From contig NZ_CP009920.1 of assembly GCF_000832985.1 (NCBI RefSeq), forward strand, positions 3,156,501 through 3,220,500: a stretch of DNA of 64,000 nt, given 5' to 3'. The position numbers and the translations under genes are program-made. Shown piece by piece: positions 8,799-19,216 of this stretch. Numbering within the stretch: position 1 is the first letter of the stretch; each line of letters opens with the position of its first letter. The notes below the pieces were generated by a model, which worked only from the letters and a program-made list of their open reading frames with translations, was not told where the DNA came from and did no database searches. This stretch comes from Priestia megaterium NBRC 15308 = ATCC 14581 (GTDB lineage: Bacteria > Bacillota > Bacilli > Bacillales > Bacillaceae_H).

Positions 8799-9572
8799 AT
8801 GGATGCTCATGTTTTAAAGGAACTGACGTATGAAGACTTTCAGTTTGTATATCAGCCTATTTATGCGTTGAATTCGTGGGAGACGCTGGGTTTTGAGGCT
8901 TTGCTGCGCACAGCTTTCGCAAAAGGGCAAATTGAAGAGTTGTTTTCACTGGCAAGATGCCATAATTATTTGTACAAGCTTGATACGATGGCAATTGAAG
9001 GGGCTATAAAGAACTTTCCGTTTGAGGTATTGAAATCTGAGGATTTATTTATCAATGTGTTTTCCTCTACTCTTCTCCACCCGCATTTTCAGCTGTTTTT
9101 AACGTATCTGTTGAATACCTATAAAAACGCGAAGCATCGCATTGTATGGGAGTTAAATGAAACGCTTCATGAAAAGATTTTATGGGAATCGCCTGCTCTT
9201 TTTACCCGAGTAATGAGTTTGAAAGAGGCCGGTTTCAAAATTGCGATTGATGATTTTGGAGCAGGGGCTGCAGCGATGAGACAAGTGAGCATGTACGAAC
9301 CTCACTATATGAAATTGGACCGAAGCTATGCTGAAGGGCTAGCCGACTGCAAGCAAAAGAAAGATCTGATTGATTTGCTTGTTAACTATTATCCGCATAC
9401 GAATCTCATTTTAGAAGGCGTTGAACGAGATAAAGATTTAGCCGCAGCGATTTCGTTAAACCTACATGCTGCTCAGGGCTATTTGCTGGGCACGCCGCAG
9501 TCGATCTCTTCCTACTTAACTTATAATAAGTACCGCAGTTTATTCAGACGAGAAAGGCTTCTGCACTCCTAA
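8799..9572 (+). CDS. stand-alone EAL-domain c-di-GMP phosphodiesterase
   Basis: 257 residues, essentially one EAL domain, so a cytoplasmic enzyme predicted to linearise c-di-GMP to pGpG. The catalytic set looks complete: E33-A-L-L-R, N86 (FINVFS), E118 (WELNET), D151/D152 (IDDFGAG), K172 (MKLDRS), E206 (LEGVER) and Q226 (AAQGY). AAAGGTGAT lies 12 bases before the ATG. No sensory domain is attached; control could come through the adjacent PAS-GGDEF gene. Confidence 0.9.
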   Translation: MDAHVLKELTYEDFQFVYQPIYALNSWETLGFEALLRTAFAKGQIEELFSLARCHNYLYKLDTMAIEGAIKNFPFEVLKSEDLFINVFSSTLLHPHFQLFLTYLLNTYKNAKHRIVWELNETLHEKILWESPALFTRVMSLKEAGFKIAIDDFGAGAAAMRQVSMYEPHYMKLDRSYAEGLADCKQKKDLIDLLVNYYPHTNLILEGVERDKDLAAAISLNLHAAQGYLLGTPQSISSYLTYNKYRSLFRRERLLHS

Positions 9573-9775
9573 AACATATCCTTCACTAAATAGATGATGT
9601 ATCCTAATATATAAATAGGTAATTAGACGTAAAGATGATATAGGTATCTAAAATTATTAAAAAATTATGAGGTTTTATGGGGTGAAGCAGACGTGTTTTT
9701 TTGGAATAATGAGTGAATTACATATAGAAATAAAAGGTTCAATGAAAGTTCGAAGGCAGATGGAGGATATTTAGT

Positions 9776-11749
9776 ATGTATAGTGAAGGGATATTCCAAT
9801 TTTATTTTATGAATATGCCGCAGCCTGTTATTTTAATTCAGCAAGAAAAACATCATCTATATTATAAAAAATGTAACAAAGCAGCTCAGCAATTCTTTGA
9901 AAAAATGGAAGACAAGATAATCAATAAAGAAGAAAATCTGCTTTTTTACACACTTTGTGAAAAAGCTATTGCCACGAAAGAACCAATTCAATATCAATAC
10001 ATACAGCTTTTTCAGCCCGACCGGCATGCATATGAAGTAACATTTACCCCTCTTTTTAATCAAGCGACGGCCCCTTCACATGTCCTTGTCATGGCTCAAG
10101 AAATTCATTATAAAAAAACGCAGGAAGAGAGCACGCGTTTACTCAATGCGTTTCTAGAAAACACGGTAGATGCCATTCTAATTGCTGATTGTAATGAGAA
10201 GGTCTTAACAGTCAATGGAGCATTTGAAAAGCTATTTCAGTGGAGAAAAGAAGAAGTTATAGGAAAAAGCCGTCAAGAGATGGACATCGTATCAAAAGAA
10301 GAGGGAAAAGAAAACCTTAAATTAATCGAAGAATTAAAAAATGGTAAGACGCTGCTTCCTTATGAAACAGTCAGGTACACCAAAAGCGGCGAAAGCGTGT
10401 GTGTATCTGTCAGCTGTTCACCGATTTATGATGATCAAAATCAACTGGTCGCCTATTCGGTGATTTACCGAGATATTACACCGATTAAAAAGTTAGAACT
10501 GGAGCTTATTGAAAGTAAACAGTGGTACAAGTCGCTGTTTACAAATCACCACCACGCAGTTTGTATGCTGGATATGGACGGTACGATTTTAAATATTAAC
10601 AGCGCATTCTTAGAAACGCTTCATCTTTCTGCAAGCGATGTGCTGCACCAAAATTACCGAGATATTGCTAAAAGGCTGGGAGTCTGTAATTACAAGTCTT
10701 GGAATGTATATGAAGCAATCAGCTACAGCACAGAGCTAACACTTCGTAGAAGTCAACATTCCGCACAGCACGTGTACATTACAACCATTCCTGTCAAAGT
10801 AAATAATCAAACGGTTGGTGCTTACGCAATTTTACACGATATTACGCCTCAAAAAGAAGCAGAAGAACAGCTGGCTTATACAATGAAAGAACTTGAAAAT
10901 ATAAAATATGCGCTTGATGAATCAGCTAGCGTTATGATTCTAGATGCAAATGGAACTATCACGTATATAAACGATATGTATATACGTTATTCAGATTATC
11001 AAAAAGAAGATTTATTGGGGAAGTATTATCGAGATGCAGGGCTTCGTCATGACCTTTCTGAGCTGCGTGAGACAATAAAAAGCGGAAAAGTATGGCGAGG
11101 CGAGCTTGAAATGTGGACGAAGCATAATCAGTTATACTGGGTATCGAACACAATTGTGCCATTAAAAGATATAGAGGGAAATATTACTTATTATGTCTCG
11201 ATTCATAATGATATTACAGAACAAAAAGCGCTAGAAAATAAACTTCATTTTGAAGCCACTCACGATAGTTTAACAGGTCTTCCCAACCGGGCGATGTTAT
11301 TAAAAGAGTTAAACAAAGTAATTGAAAAAGGGAAGCAAAAAAGCGATGAGTTTTTTGCGCTTTTGTTTCTCGACTGTGATAATTTTAAGCAGATTAACGA
11401 TGAATATGGCCATCATATAGGCGACGAATTTCTAAAAGCATACACGAAGAGGTTAAAAAGCTGTGTGAGGAAAGGCGATCGCATTTATCGTTTGGGCGGA
11501 GATGAGTTTATCATTATTTTAAACGTAACAAATGGACGAGAAATTGAACAAATTGCTAGGCGAATTCACGTATCTCTTCAGCAAAGCTGGAATGTACGAG
11601 GCTATTGTTTGTGCACAACAACTACCATCGGTGTCTCTATTTATCCAGAAGACGGGGAATCGGCTGCTTCATTATTAAAAAATGCAGATGATGCGTTATA
11701 TAAAGGAAAAAGAGAAGGGAAAAATAATTATATCCTCTACCAAACGTAA
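9776..11749 (+). CDS. multi-PAS diguanylate cyclase (GGDEF)
   Basis: 657 residues: an N-terminal PAS-like region, PAS domains around 125-240, 245-365 and 370-485, each followed by PAC-like strings (SVIYRDITPIKK, YAILHDITPQKE, YVSIHNDITEQK), then a GGDEF domain from about 490. The active site RLGGDEF is near residue 576, and RKGD five residues upstream forms an intact I-site for product inhibition. No membrane segment, so a soluble sensor. ATG follows GGAGGATATTTAGT. With the EAL gene upstream it may form a c-di-GMP on/off pair; 203 bases separate them, so a separate promoter is likely. Confidence 0.93.
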   Translation: MYSEGIFQFYFMNMPQPVILIQQEKHHLYYKKCNKAAQQFFEKMEDKIINKEENLLFYTLCEKAIATKEPIQYQYIQLFQPDRHAYEVTFTPLFNQATAPSHVLVMAQEIHYKKTQEESTRLLNAFLENTVDAILIADCNEKVLTVNGAFEKLFQWRKEEVIGKSRQEMDIVSKEEGKENLKLIEELKNGKTLLPYETVRYTKSGESVCVSVSCSPIYDDQNQLVAYSVIYRDITPIKKLELELIESKQWYKSLFTNHHHAVCMLDMDGTILNINSAFLETLHLSASDVLHQNYRDIAKRLGVCNYKSWNVYEAISYSTELTLRRSQHSAQHVYITTIPVKVNNQTVGAYAILHDITPQKEAEEQLAYTMKELENIKYALDESASVMILDANGTITYINDMYIRYSDYQKEDLLGKYYRDAGLRHDLSELRETIKSGKVWRGELEMWTKHNQLYWVSNTIVPLKDIEGNITYYVSIHNDITEQKALENKLHFEATHDSLTGLPNRAMLLKELNKVIEKGKQKSDEFFALLFLDCDNFKQINDEYGHHIGDEFLKAYTKRLKSCVRKGDRIYRLGGDEFIIILNVTNGREIEQIARRIHVSLQQSWNVRGYCLCTTTTIGVSIYPEDGESAASLLKNADDALYKGKREGKNNYILYQT

Positions 11750-11776
11750 AAAAAGCCTCCAAAGAGGCTTTTTTAT
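11747..11776. terminator. bidirectional terminator between the GGDEF and HxlR genes
   Basis: AAGCCTC-CAAA-GAGGCTT hairpin flanked by A and T runs; it lies between two converging genes and overlaps the HxlR stop. Confidence 0.88.
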
Positions 11777-12087
11777 TTTATCCATGTTTTTGCCCACTTG
11801 CTGACGGGGCCTAAGATCGTACCAAGCTCTGATCCTTTTTTAGTTAAGATATATTCAATACGAACCGGACGTTCAGGAATAACGTGCCGGATTACAATGC
11901 CTTCTTCTTCTAACTCTTTCATTCGTTCGGTTAACATTCGTTTACTTAAAGAGGGAATGCTGCTGTGAATTTCACTAAAGCGTTTAGGACCGCTCATCAG
12001 GACATAAATAATTAACCCGTTCCATCTTTTTCCTATTATATCAAACGTTTTCCACACTTTTGGACATAACTCATCAAATTCATTCAT
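11773..12087 (-). CDS. HxlR-family winged-helix regulator
   Basis: 104 residues typical of HxlR/DUF24 regulators: the N-terminal Cys in DELCPKVWKTFDIIGKRWNG, then the winged helix (RFSEIHSSIPSLSKRMLTERMKELEEEG) and wing (YILTKKGSEL). The lone Cys8 near the N-terminus is the position used for redox or electrophile sensing in YodB-like relatives. GGTGG precedes the ATG. The gene diverges from glcU-gdh, so it is a candidate regulator of that operon. Confidence 0.93.
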   Translation of the reverse strand: MNEFDELCPKVWKTFDIIGKRWNGLIIYVLMSGPKRFSEIHSSIPSLSKRMLTERMKELEEEGIVIRHVIPERPVRIEYILTKKGSELGTILGPVSKWAKTWIK

Positions 12088-12262
12088 TCATGCCACCTAC
12101 TTTATCGTATATAGGATATTAAAAGTAACTCTTGTAATGTTATTATATACTAGCATTTGGATAATGAAAAGGCTATCTTTTTTTATTTTCAAAACTTTCA
12201 GTAGCTTGGAAACGCTGTATTGTAAAGTTTTTAAAAAAAGTCACAAAATCGACATATTATTA

Positions 12263-12333
12263 TTGACGTATCAAGAAAAAAGGTCTAAGATTGGTTACAT
12301 AAAGTTACCTAGTTAAGTAAAAGGTACTTTAAA
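12263..12333 (+). promoter_or_regulatory. SigA promoter of glcU with overlapping candidate HxlR operator
   Basis: -35 TTGACG (12263-12268), 17-base spacer, -10 TAAGAT (12286-12291). From 12293, GGTTACATAAAGTTACC runs across the start point, followed by an imperfect dyad AAAGTTACCT / AGGTACTTT. A similar block lies before the YvgN-type reductase at 27767. Confidence 0.6.
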
Positions 12334-12376
12334 TTTACAATTACATCAAGAGTTTGAGAAAGAAGGTTAGTATCAA

Positions 12377-13228
12377 ATGGATATCCTTTTGGCTATTCTT
12401 CCTGCGATTTTCTGGGGAAGTATTGTCCTGTTTAACGTTAAATTGGGCGGAGGTCCTTACAGTCAAACGCTTGGGACTACAATTGGTGCGCTGATCTTTT
12501 CAGCCGTTATTTATTTCGTAGTTCATCCAGTGTTGACGCCGCTTATTTTTATTGTCGGAATCGTTTCGGGATTATTTTGGGCAGTTGGGCAAAGTAATCA
12601 GTTGAAAACGATTGATTATATTGGTGTTTCAAAAACCATGCCAATTTCAACTGGTATGCAGCTTGTGACGACATCGCTGTTCGGTGTTATCGTGTTTCAC
12701 GAGTGGTCAACAACAACAACCGTTATTTTAGGCGTGTTAGCTCTTATTTTCATTGTTATTGGTATCGTGCTAACATCACTAGAAAGCGAAAAAAACCCAG
12801 AGCAATCTGGACAATTCAAAAAAGGGATCATTACCCTTATTATTTCAACAATTGGATACTTAGTGTATGTAGTTGTCGCTCGTTTATTTAATGTAGACGG
12901 CTGGTCGGCACTATTCCCACAAGCAATTGGTATGTTAATTGGTGGACTTATACTTACTTATAAACACAAACCGTTTAATAAATACGCAATTCGCAACATT
13001 ATTCCAGGCCTCATTTGGGCAGCTGGTAATATGTTCTTATTTATTTCTCAACCTAAAGTAGGGGTTGCAACAAGCTTCTCATTATCACAAATGGGAATCG
13101 TTATTTCAACGCTTGGCGGTATCTTCTTACTTGGAGAAAAGAAAACAAAGCGTCAGCTTATTTCAATTACGATTGGTATTGTGCTCATCATTTTAGGTGG
13201 CGTATTCCTCGGAATGGCTAAAAGTTAA
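12377..13228 (+). CDS. glcU: glucose uptake protein, GRP family
   Basis: 283 residues with about ten hydrophobic helices in the DMT/GRP arrangement; the N-terminal LLAILPAIFWGSIVLFNVKLGG and VVARLFNVDGWSALFPQAIG segments are characteristic of GlcU. It is a proton-driven glucose permease that supplies the next gene product with substrate independently of the PTS. The same glcU-gdh order occurs in B. subtilis. AAGAAGG precedes the ATG; 62 bases separate it from gdh. Confidence 0.93.
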   Translation: MDILLAILPAIFWGSIVLFNVKLGGGPYSQTLGTTIGALIFSAVIYFVVHPVLTPLIFIVGIVSGLFWAVGQSNQLKTIDYIGVSKTMPISTGMQLVTTSLFGVIVFHEWSTTTTVILGVLALIFIVIGIVLTSLESEKNPEQSGQFKKGIITLIISTIGYLVYVVVARLFNVDGWSALFPQAIGMLIGGLILTYKHKPFNKYAIRNIIPGLIWAAGNMFLFISQPKVGVATSFSLSQMGIVISTLGGIFLLGEKKTKRQLISITIGIVLIILGGVFLGMAKS

Positions 13229-13278
13229 CGTTTACGTAAAAGTTAATGATAGTATGTATGAATAAATGAAAACACTAG

Positions 13279-14076
<798 letters not shown>

Positions 14077-14098
14077 TAGTTTTTAATCGATGTGGAAA

Positions 14099-14133
14099 AA
14101 AGAGACATGGCAAAAGCGCCATGTCTCTTTTTT
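14099..14133 (+). terminator. terminator after gdh
   Basis: AAGAGACATGGC / GCCATGTCTCTT stem followed by TTTT. Confidence 0.9.
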
Positions 14134-14140
14134 CTATACC

Positions 14141-14184
14141 TAAGCGAATGCCGCCCCCCTTGCGGGGTTGGTGGCATTCGCCTA
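14141..14184. repeat. long GC-rich hairpin between converging genes
   Basis: TAAGCGAATGCC (14141-14152) pairs with GGCATTCGCCTA (14173-14184); inside, a C6 run faces CGGGG. No T tract on either side, so it is not a standard terminator; it may help block converging transcription. Confidence 0.55.
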
Positions 14185-14223
14185 GGTAAAAGTTTTTTGT
14201 GCTTCCCTTATAGGTTTATTGTA

Positions 14224-15186
14224 TTACCCAGCCATTTTTTTATCAGACGAAGGCTGGTTTTTGTCTTTTAGTTTGCTAAAGATAAAGGCAAGAACTGAGC
14301 CTGAGATGTTGTGCCAGACGCTGAAGATGGCACTTGGGACAGCGGCTAGCGGCGAAAAGTGAGTGGAAGCAATGGTGACGCCGAGCCCTGAGTTTTGCAT
14401 GCCAACTTCCATTGCCACTGCTTTTTGTTTGGCTAGATCCATTCCGCATAAGCGGGCAAAGAAGAAGCCGATTGTGAAACCAAGAATGTTGTGAAGAACA
14501 ACTACGGCAAAAATGATACCGCCTGTTTTAGCAAGCTGTGCTTGGCTTCCTGCCACAACGGCAGATACAATCAAGACAATCGCGACTACTGAAACAAGGG
14601 GAAGAGCTTTGGAACTTGCTTCTGCAGCTTTTCCAAAAAACTTTTTGATTGTAAATCCAAGAGCAAGGGGAATGATGACAACTTGTATAATGGAAATAAT
14701 AAGAGACATGATATCAATATCGACCCACTTGCTTGCAAATAATAAAATAAGAAGCGGTGTAACAATCGGTGCTAAAATGGTTGAAACAGAAGCGATAGCA
14801 ACTGCGAGCGCAACGTTTCCTCGAGCCAAAAAGACCATTACGTTTGATGATGTGCCGCTTGGACAGCAGCCTACTAAAATAACGCCCACTGCTATTTCTT
14901 TTGGTAAATCTAAGCCAATCGCCAAACCAAATGCGAGAAGCGGCATAATGATAAAATGTCCCACCACGCCTAGTGCTACTTCTTTCGGTCTTCGAAATAC
15001 TTCGCTGAAATCAGATGCTGACAGCGTTAATCCCATTCCAAACATGACAATTCCTAAGAGCGGAACGATGTACTTTCCAATCCATACAAAATGCTCTGGG
15101 AATGAGTAGGCAATAACGGAAATTAAAATAACCCAAAGCGTAAATGTTTTTCCTGCAAATGTACTGATTTTCTCTATTGTTTTCAT
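14224..15186 (-). CDS. bile acid:sodium symporter (BASS) family transporter
   Basis: 320 residues with about ten transmembrane helices. BASS signatures: GMGLTLSASDF, the sodium-site-like VGCCPSGTSSNVMVFLARGN, and EVGMQNSGLGVTIA in the crossover helix. Relatives in Bacillus (YocS-type) move organic anions or ketopantoate-like acids with sodium rather than bile acids. GGAGGT precedes the ATG. Transcribed alone, converging on gdh. Substrate not determined. Confidence 0.9.
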   Translation of the reverse strand: MKTIEKISTFAGKTFTLWVILISVIAYSFPEHFVWIGKYIVPLLGIVMFGMGLTLSASDFSEVFRRPKEVALGVVGHFIIMPLLAFGLAIGLDLPKEIAVGVILVGCCPSGTSSNVMVFLARGNVALAVAIASVSTILAPIVTPLLILLFASKWVDIDIMSLIISIIQVVIIPLALGFTIKKFFGKAAEASSKALPLVSVVAIVLIVSAVVAGSQAQLAKTGGIIFAVVVLHNILGFTIGFFFARLCGMDLAKQKAVAMEVGMQNSGLGVTIASTHFSPLAAVPSAIFSVWHNISGSVLAFIFSKLKDKNQPSSDKKMAG

Positions 15187-15387
15187 CTGTACGATACCTC
15201 CTGCGAACTATAAGAAGAAATTATACTATTTATTCAGAAAAATTAAAACAGTATTTTTGTAAAATAGTACAGAATATTTTATCTTTTGGAGATTATTTCA
15301 GCTTAAACGCAAGCATTCCTTCATTGAATACACGGAATATGTGATAATATAAAGAAGTTAGTTTTAGAAAGTCGGAGGAGTTTAGTC

Positions 15388-15588
15388 ATGAAATTTATCT
15401 ATATTTTGTCTGTCCTTCCGTTCGTAGGCATATTAGGTTTTCTCCCTTTTGTTAACCGAGTCACTCCGTTTGTTCTCGGTATGCCGTTCAATATGTTTTG
15501 GATGGTGATATGGGTGGTGCTTACGTCCATTATTTTAGGGGTTATGTACAAGCTTGATCCCAGAAATCGGGAAGGGGAAGAAGAATGA
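15388..15588 (+). CDS. DUF3311 small membrane protein (YhjC-like)
   Basis: 66 residues with two hydrophobic helices and a charged tail (DPRNREGEEE). Proteins of this type are encoded just before SSS-family symporters and are thought to be accessory subunits. A GGAGGAG site precedes the ATG, and the stop overlaps the symporter start (ATGA at 15585-15588), indicating translational coupling. Confidence 0.82.
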   Translation: MKFIYILSVLPFVGILGFLPFVNRVTPFVLGMPFNMFWMVIWVVLTSIILGVMYKLDPRNREGEEE

Positions 15589-17048
15589 ATAGTGCACTTA
15601 TTATTATTTTACTATTTTTAGTGGCAGCTATTTTTCTTGGCATACGATCAACCAAAGGCAAGGATATGAACTTGGAGCAGTGGACGGTAGGCGGACGCGG
15701 TTTCGGGGCTGTTTTAGTGTTTGTGCTGATGGCCGGAGAAATCTATACAACATTTTCGTTTCTAGGCGGAAGCGGATGGGCTTATGGAAAAGGAGCTCCT
15801 GCACTTTATGTGTTAATTTATATTAGCTTATCATATGTCTTATCATACTGGCTTCTTCCTGTTATTTGGAAGTATGCAAGAGATCATAAGCTCGTCTCGC
15901 AGCCTGATTTTTTTGTAAGCAAATATAAAAGCCCTTACCTTGGTGTGCTTGTAGCTGCTGTAGGAGTGATTGCTGTCATTCCTGTTATCGTTGTGCAGTT
16001 AAAAGGATTGGGGATTATTGTATCACAAGCATCCTACGGTGCCATTTCAATGCCGGCAGCCATTTGGATGGGAGCTATCAGTTTAACGCTGTATGTTATG
16101 ATATCCGGTATCCACGGTTCTGCATGGACGGCCGTTATTAAAGACATTATGATGCTTGCTGTAATTGGGTTTTTAGGCATTTATTTACCTTTTCATTATT
16201 ACGGAGGATACGGGCCAATGTTTGAAGCGGTGAATACAGCGAAGCCGGGATTTTTAAAGTTTCCTGAGCAAGGATTAAGCGTCTCGTGGTTTATTTCGAC
16301 CGTTATTTTACTAGTACTTGGGTTTTATATGTGGCCGCAGGTGTTTAGTTCAAGCTATACAGCGAAAAATGCAAAGGTATTTCGTAAAAATGCAATCATT
16401 AGTCCTCTTTATACGCTGATGCTGCTCTTTGTATTTTTTGTTGGATTTGCAGCTATTTTAAAAGTTCCTGGTTTAAGCGGAGGAGACGTGGATCTTGCCC
16501 TATTACGGATCTCAATCCAAACCTTTGATCCTTGGTTTATTGGAATTATAGGAGGAGCGGGTTTGCTGACAGCGCTTGTGCCGGGATCGATGCTGTTAAT
16601 GAGTGCATCAACGCTGCTGGCTAAAAACATATACAAACCGTTTGCTCCTCAAGCAAGCGAAGGGCGTATTGCCCGTTTAGCGAAAAGCTTTGTACCCGTT
16701 GTGGCTCTCATTTCCGTTTACTTTACGCTAAACGGAGGAACGACGCTGTCAACAATTATTTTAATGGGCTATAGCCTAATGACACAGCTGTTTCCATCTC
16801 TGCTTTTCAGTTTGAAGAAAAATAACTTTGTAACGAAACAAGGAGCAGCGTGGGGGATTGTTGCTGGAATTATTGTAGTAGCCTATATTACAATCAGCGG
16901 ATCTACTATTGGGACGTTATTTCCGTCACTGCCTCAGCAAATGAAGGATATCAATGTCGGATTTATTGCGCTGCTTGTCAACTTTATCGTAATGTGGGCA
17001 GTCAGTATGCTCACAAAGCAAAACGAAGCTGGGACAAAAGTATGTTAG
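15585..17048 (+). CDS. sodium:solute symporter (SSS family, YhjB-like)
   Basis: 487 residues with about 13 transmembrane helices. SSS features include an N-terminal ExWTVGGRGFG segment, GEIYTTFSFLGGSGWAYGKG and the ISGIHGSAWTAVIKD loop. Overlaps the DUF3311 gene by four bases, as in B. subtilis yhjC-yhjB. Oddity: the last seven codons and the TAG stop (from about 17026) lie inside the left end of dispersed repeat copy B, so the C-terminus EAGTKVC is repeat-derived. Substrate unknown, probably a carboxylate or amino-acid-like compound. Confidence 0.9.
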   Translation: MNSALIIILLFLVAAIFLGIRSTKGKDMNLEQWTVGGRGFGAVLVFVLMAGEIYTTFSFLGGSGWAYGKGAPALYVLIYISLSYVLSYWLLPVIWKYARDHKLVSQPDFFVSKYKSPYLGVLVAAVGVIAVIPVIVVQLKGLGIIVSQASYGAISMPAAIWMGAISLTLYVMISGIHGSAWTAVIKDIMMLAVIGFLGIYLPFHYYGGYGPMFEAVNTAKPGFLKFPEQGLSVSWFISTVILLVLGFYMWPQVFSSSYTAKNAKVFRKNAIISPLYTLMLLFVFFVGFAAILKVPGLSGGDVDLALLRISIQTFDPWFIGIIGGAGLLTALVPGSMLLMSASTLLAKNIYKPFAPQASEGRIARLAKSFVPVVALISVYFTLNGGTTLSTIILMGYSLMTQLFPSLLFSLKKNNFVTKQGAAWGIVAGIIVVAYITISGSTIGTLFPSLPQQMKDINVGFIALLVNFIVMWAVSMLTKQNEAGTKVC

Positions 17049-17346
17049 ACGAAGTGAAAAACGAACCATTAATCAACACGTTTGATTGGGGGTTCGTTTT
17101 TTTTGTTAGGTCAACGTTAGACCCTTCTAGCAGTTGATTGGAGGGCAAGACGAAGACTCCTGCGGGAAAAGCGGAACAGGTGAGACCCCACAGGAGCTCA
17201 AGCGACGAGGAGGCTCAGCGGCCGCCCGCGGAAAGCGAAGTCTTGCACGGAAATCAACTGCGGTGTCACAAGCAGTTCAGCTCATGTCTCCCGTTTGTTC
17301 GTCTTTCGATTGGATTCATCTCATTATGTTTCAGTCTCATTTTTTC
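17026..17346 (+). repeat. dispersed foldback repeat, copy B
   Basis: Left end AAGCTGGGACAAAAGTATG, a terminator-like hairpin (AACGAACCATTAATCAA / TTGATTGGGGGTTCGTT then T8), foldback core 17132-17257, right end ending CAGTCTCATTTTTTC. It begins inside the 3' end of the symporter gene and probably ends its transcript. Confidence 0.88.
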
Positions 17347-17442
17347 TAATCAAACAGCAAAGAGCCAAAGGAATAGAATCATCCTTTGGCCCTTTACGTG
17401 GCTTTTAACCGATAATTTGTAAAATTTCCTACATCAACTGAT

Positions 17443-17598
17443 TTACGCTAAAGCGGGAACTCGGTCGTTATAGTAAATAACTTCCGATAGGATCTTACAC
17501 CCTTTAATCTCCTGAAATGTCTTTTTCGCCTCTACCTCTGATTCAAATTCAAACATAGTCGGACTTTGGTTTTTCGAGTAAACGGTAATGATCCACAT
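17443..17598 (-). CDS. small conserved-type hypothetical protein (51 residues)
   Basis: Reverse-strand gene with ATG 17598-17596 preceded by AGGGGGAG. The product starts MWIITVYSKNQSPTMFEFES and has the beta-alpha-beta look of a small ferredoxin-like fold (MFEFESEVEAKKTFQEIKGC). No signal or membrane segment. I believe similar short proteins occur in other Bacillus genomes but cannot name a function. Confidence 0.65.
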   Translation of the reverse strand: MWIITVYSKNQSPTMFEFESEVEAKKTFQEIKGCKILSEVIYYNDRVPALA

Positions 17599-17907
17599 TG
17601 TAAAATAAGCTCCCCCTATAAATAATAGTTTTCCTTTTTAGTGTAGCTATCAGGTGATGTAATAATAATTGAATAGTTGTGATACAGCCTCACATTTTAA
17701 AAGGTACTTCTACTATACAACAAAAATTACAAAATAAAACAAGAAAATCTAAAAAACTACAGAGAATAATGAAAGAGAATAAATAACTGTTTATATATGG
17801 GCTATATTTATAAATGGAAGTAGGAATGTAAAAAATATGGGGAAGAGCGATTGTCTTTTAGATTGCTAAACTATATACTTATGTTCAAAAAGTGCAGGAA
17901 GTGAACG
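17599..17907. other. gene-free AT-rich stretch before the two-component genes
   Basis: 309 bases upstream of the sensor kinase and of the small reverse gene. It must hold both promoters. I see no reading frame, repeat or strong hairpin. Confidence 0.5.
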
Positions 17908-19215
17908 ATGAAAGTTGATACGGTAGTAAAAAAAGATGTTTTACTTATTCTGGTGATGATAGTCGTTGTGCCGCTAGCAGGAGAGCTTAAATATTATCCT
18001 TTTCATGATACGTATAGAGTTAGCTTTGCTGTGCCCATTTTTTTCTTTTCACTGCTGCTTTTAAGAAAGGTATCTCCTGTTATACCAGGTATTTTAGTTG
18101 CGAGTGCTATAGTGGGCTTTCGGATGTGGCTTGACTGGTATAGCTACGAATCATTTGATTTTCTGCATTCTTTGCAGATTAGGTGTTCAGCGGGGATTTA
18201 TTATCTTGTTTATGCCATTGCTTTTTCTTGGTTTAAAATTAACGATTTTCATTCAAAGCCGTGGATTATTGGCATATGGAGCATCATCATCGAAACGGTT
18301 TCAGGCGGGATGGAATTGTTTTTTATGTATGTAATGGTTCATCATCATATTGTGTTTCCGGAGTTCATGCAGATTTTTATTGTAGGCGTCTTTCGAAGTT
18401 TCTTTGTTTTATGCCTATTTAGCATGATCAAACTTTACGAGGGGCAGCTGAGAGAACGACAAATCTCTCAAAAAAATGATCAGCTGCTTGTTGTGCTTTC
18501 AAATTTATATGAGGAATCCATTCATTTGAAAAAAACGCTGCAGGACGCTGAGAGAATTACGAAAAAGTCGTATGATTTGTATGAAGAATTACACGAAGCG
18601 GATACCCACCAGCTTACTTCACTGCACGATTTTAGCCAAAAAGCATTACAAATTGCAGGAGAAGTACATGATATTAAAAAAGACAACCAGCGGATATCAG
18701 CAGGGCTGTCCAAGGTCATTACAAAAGAAGAATTTTCTGAGTATATGGAAATCGAAAGTCTGCTTCAAATCGTGATGCGCAGCAACGAAAAATATGCGGC
18801 GATGTTAGCAAAAGATATTCATTTTTCATATTCGATTTTAGGAGAGCATCCTCGCTATCATGTGTACTTGTTTTTATCATTAATTAATAACCTAGTAACG
18901 AATGCGGTCGAAGCGATTGAAAAAGAAGGCGCGATTATTATCGACGTATGTCGAGAAGAAGACCGCATTTTATTGTATGTAAGAGACAGCGGTCCCGGAG
19001 TGAAAAAAAGGCATGAACGTCTTATTTTTAAAGCGGGATTTACATCCAAATATGCAAAGGACGGAACGCCTTCTACGGGTCTTGGGCTTGTCTACGTTAA
19101 GCAAATGACCGAGCAGCTGGGAGGGAATATTCAATTTGTTAATCTGTCTCCAAGCCCCGGTGTTCAATTTGCTATAGATTTACCTATTTCTACGTTAATG
19201 GGGGATAAGGACTAA
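17908..19215 (+). CDS. glnK: GlnK (YcbA)-type sensor histidine kinase
   Basis: 435 residues: an N-terminal membrane domain of about six helices with short loops (to ~175), a coiled segment, then a kinase core. Phospho-acceptor His254 in EVHDIKKDNQ; ATP-binding boxes NNLVTNAVEAIEKEG, DSGPGV and TGLGLVYVKQM. The architecture and the YcbB-type partner one base downstream point to the GlnK/GlnL system that in B. subtilis responds to glutamine and controls glutaminase and transport genes. Here the next operon is a glutamate-type symporter. The signal is inferred. Confidence 0.85.
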   Translation: MKVDTVVKKDVLLILVMIVVVPLAGELKYYPFHDTYRVSFAVPIFFFSLLLLRKVSPVIPGILVASAIVGFRMWLDWYSYESFDFLHSLQIRCSAGIYYLVYAIAFSWFKINDFHSKPWIIGIWSIIIETVSGGMELFFMYVMVHHHIVFPEFMQIFIVGVFRSFFVLCLFSMIKLYEGQLRERQISQKNDQLLVVLSNLYEESIHLKKTLQDAERITKKSYDLYEELHEADTHQLTSLHDFSQKALQIAGEVHDIKKDNQRISAGLSKVITKEEFSEYMEIESLLQIVMRSNEKYAAMLAKDIHFSYSILGEHPRYHVYLFLSLINNLVTNAVEAIEKEGAIIIDVCREEDRILLYVRDSGPGVKKRHERLIFKAGFTSKYAKDGTPSTGLGLVYVKQMTEQLGGNIQFVNLSPSPGVQFAIDLPISTLMGDKD

Positions 19216-19216
19216 T

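Noticed and set aside
16850-17422. Overlapping short frames at the symporter end and in repeat copy B.
   Set aside because: They cross the foldback repeat and its hairpins, have no ribosome sites, and vary between repeat copies.
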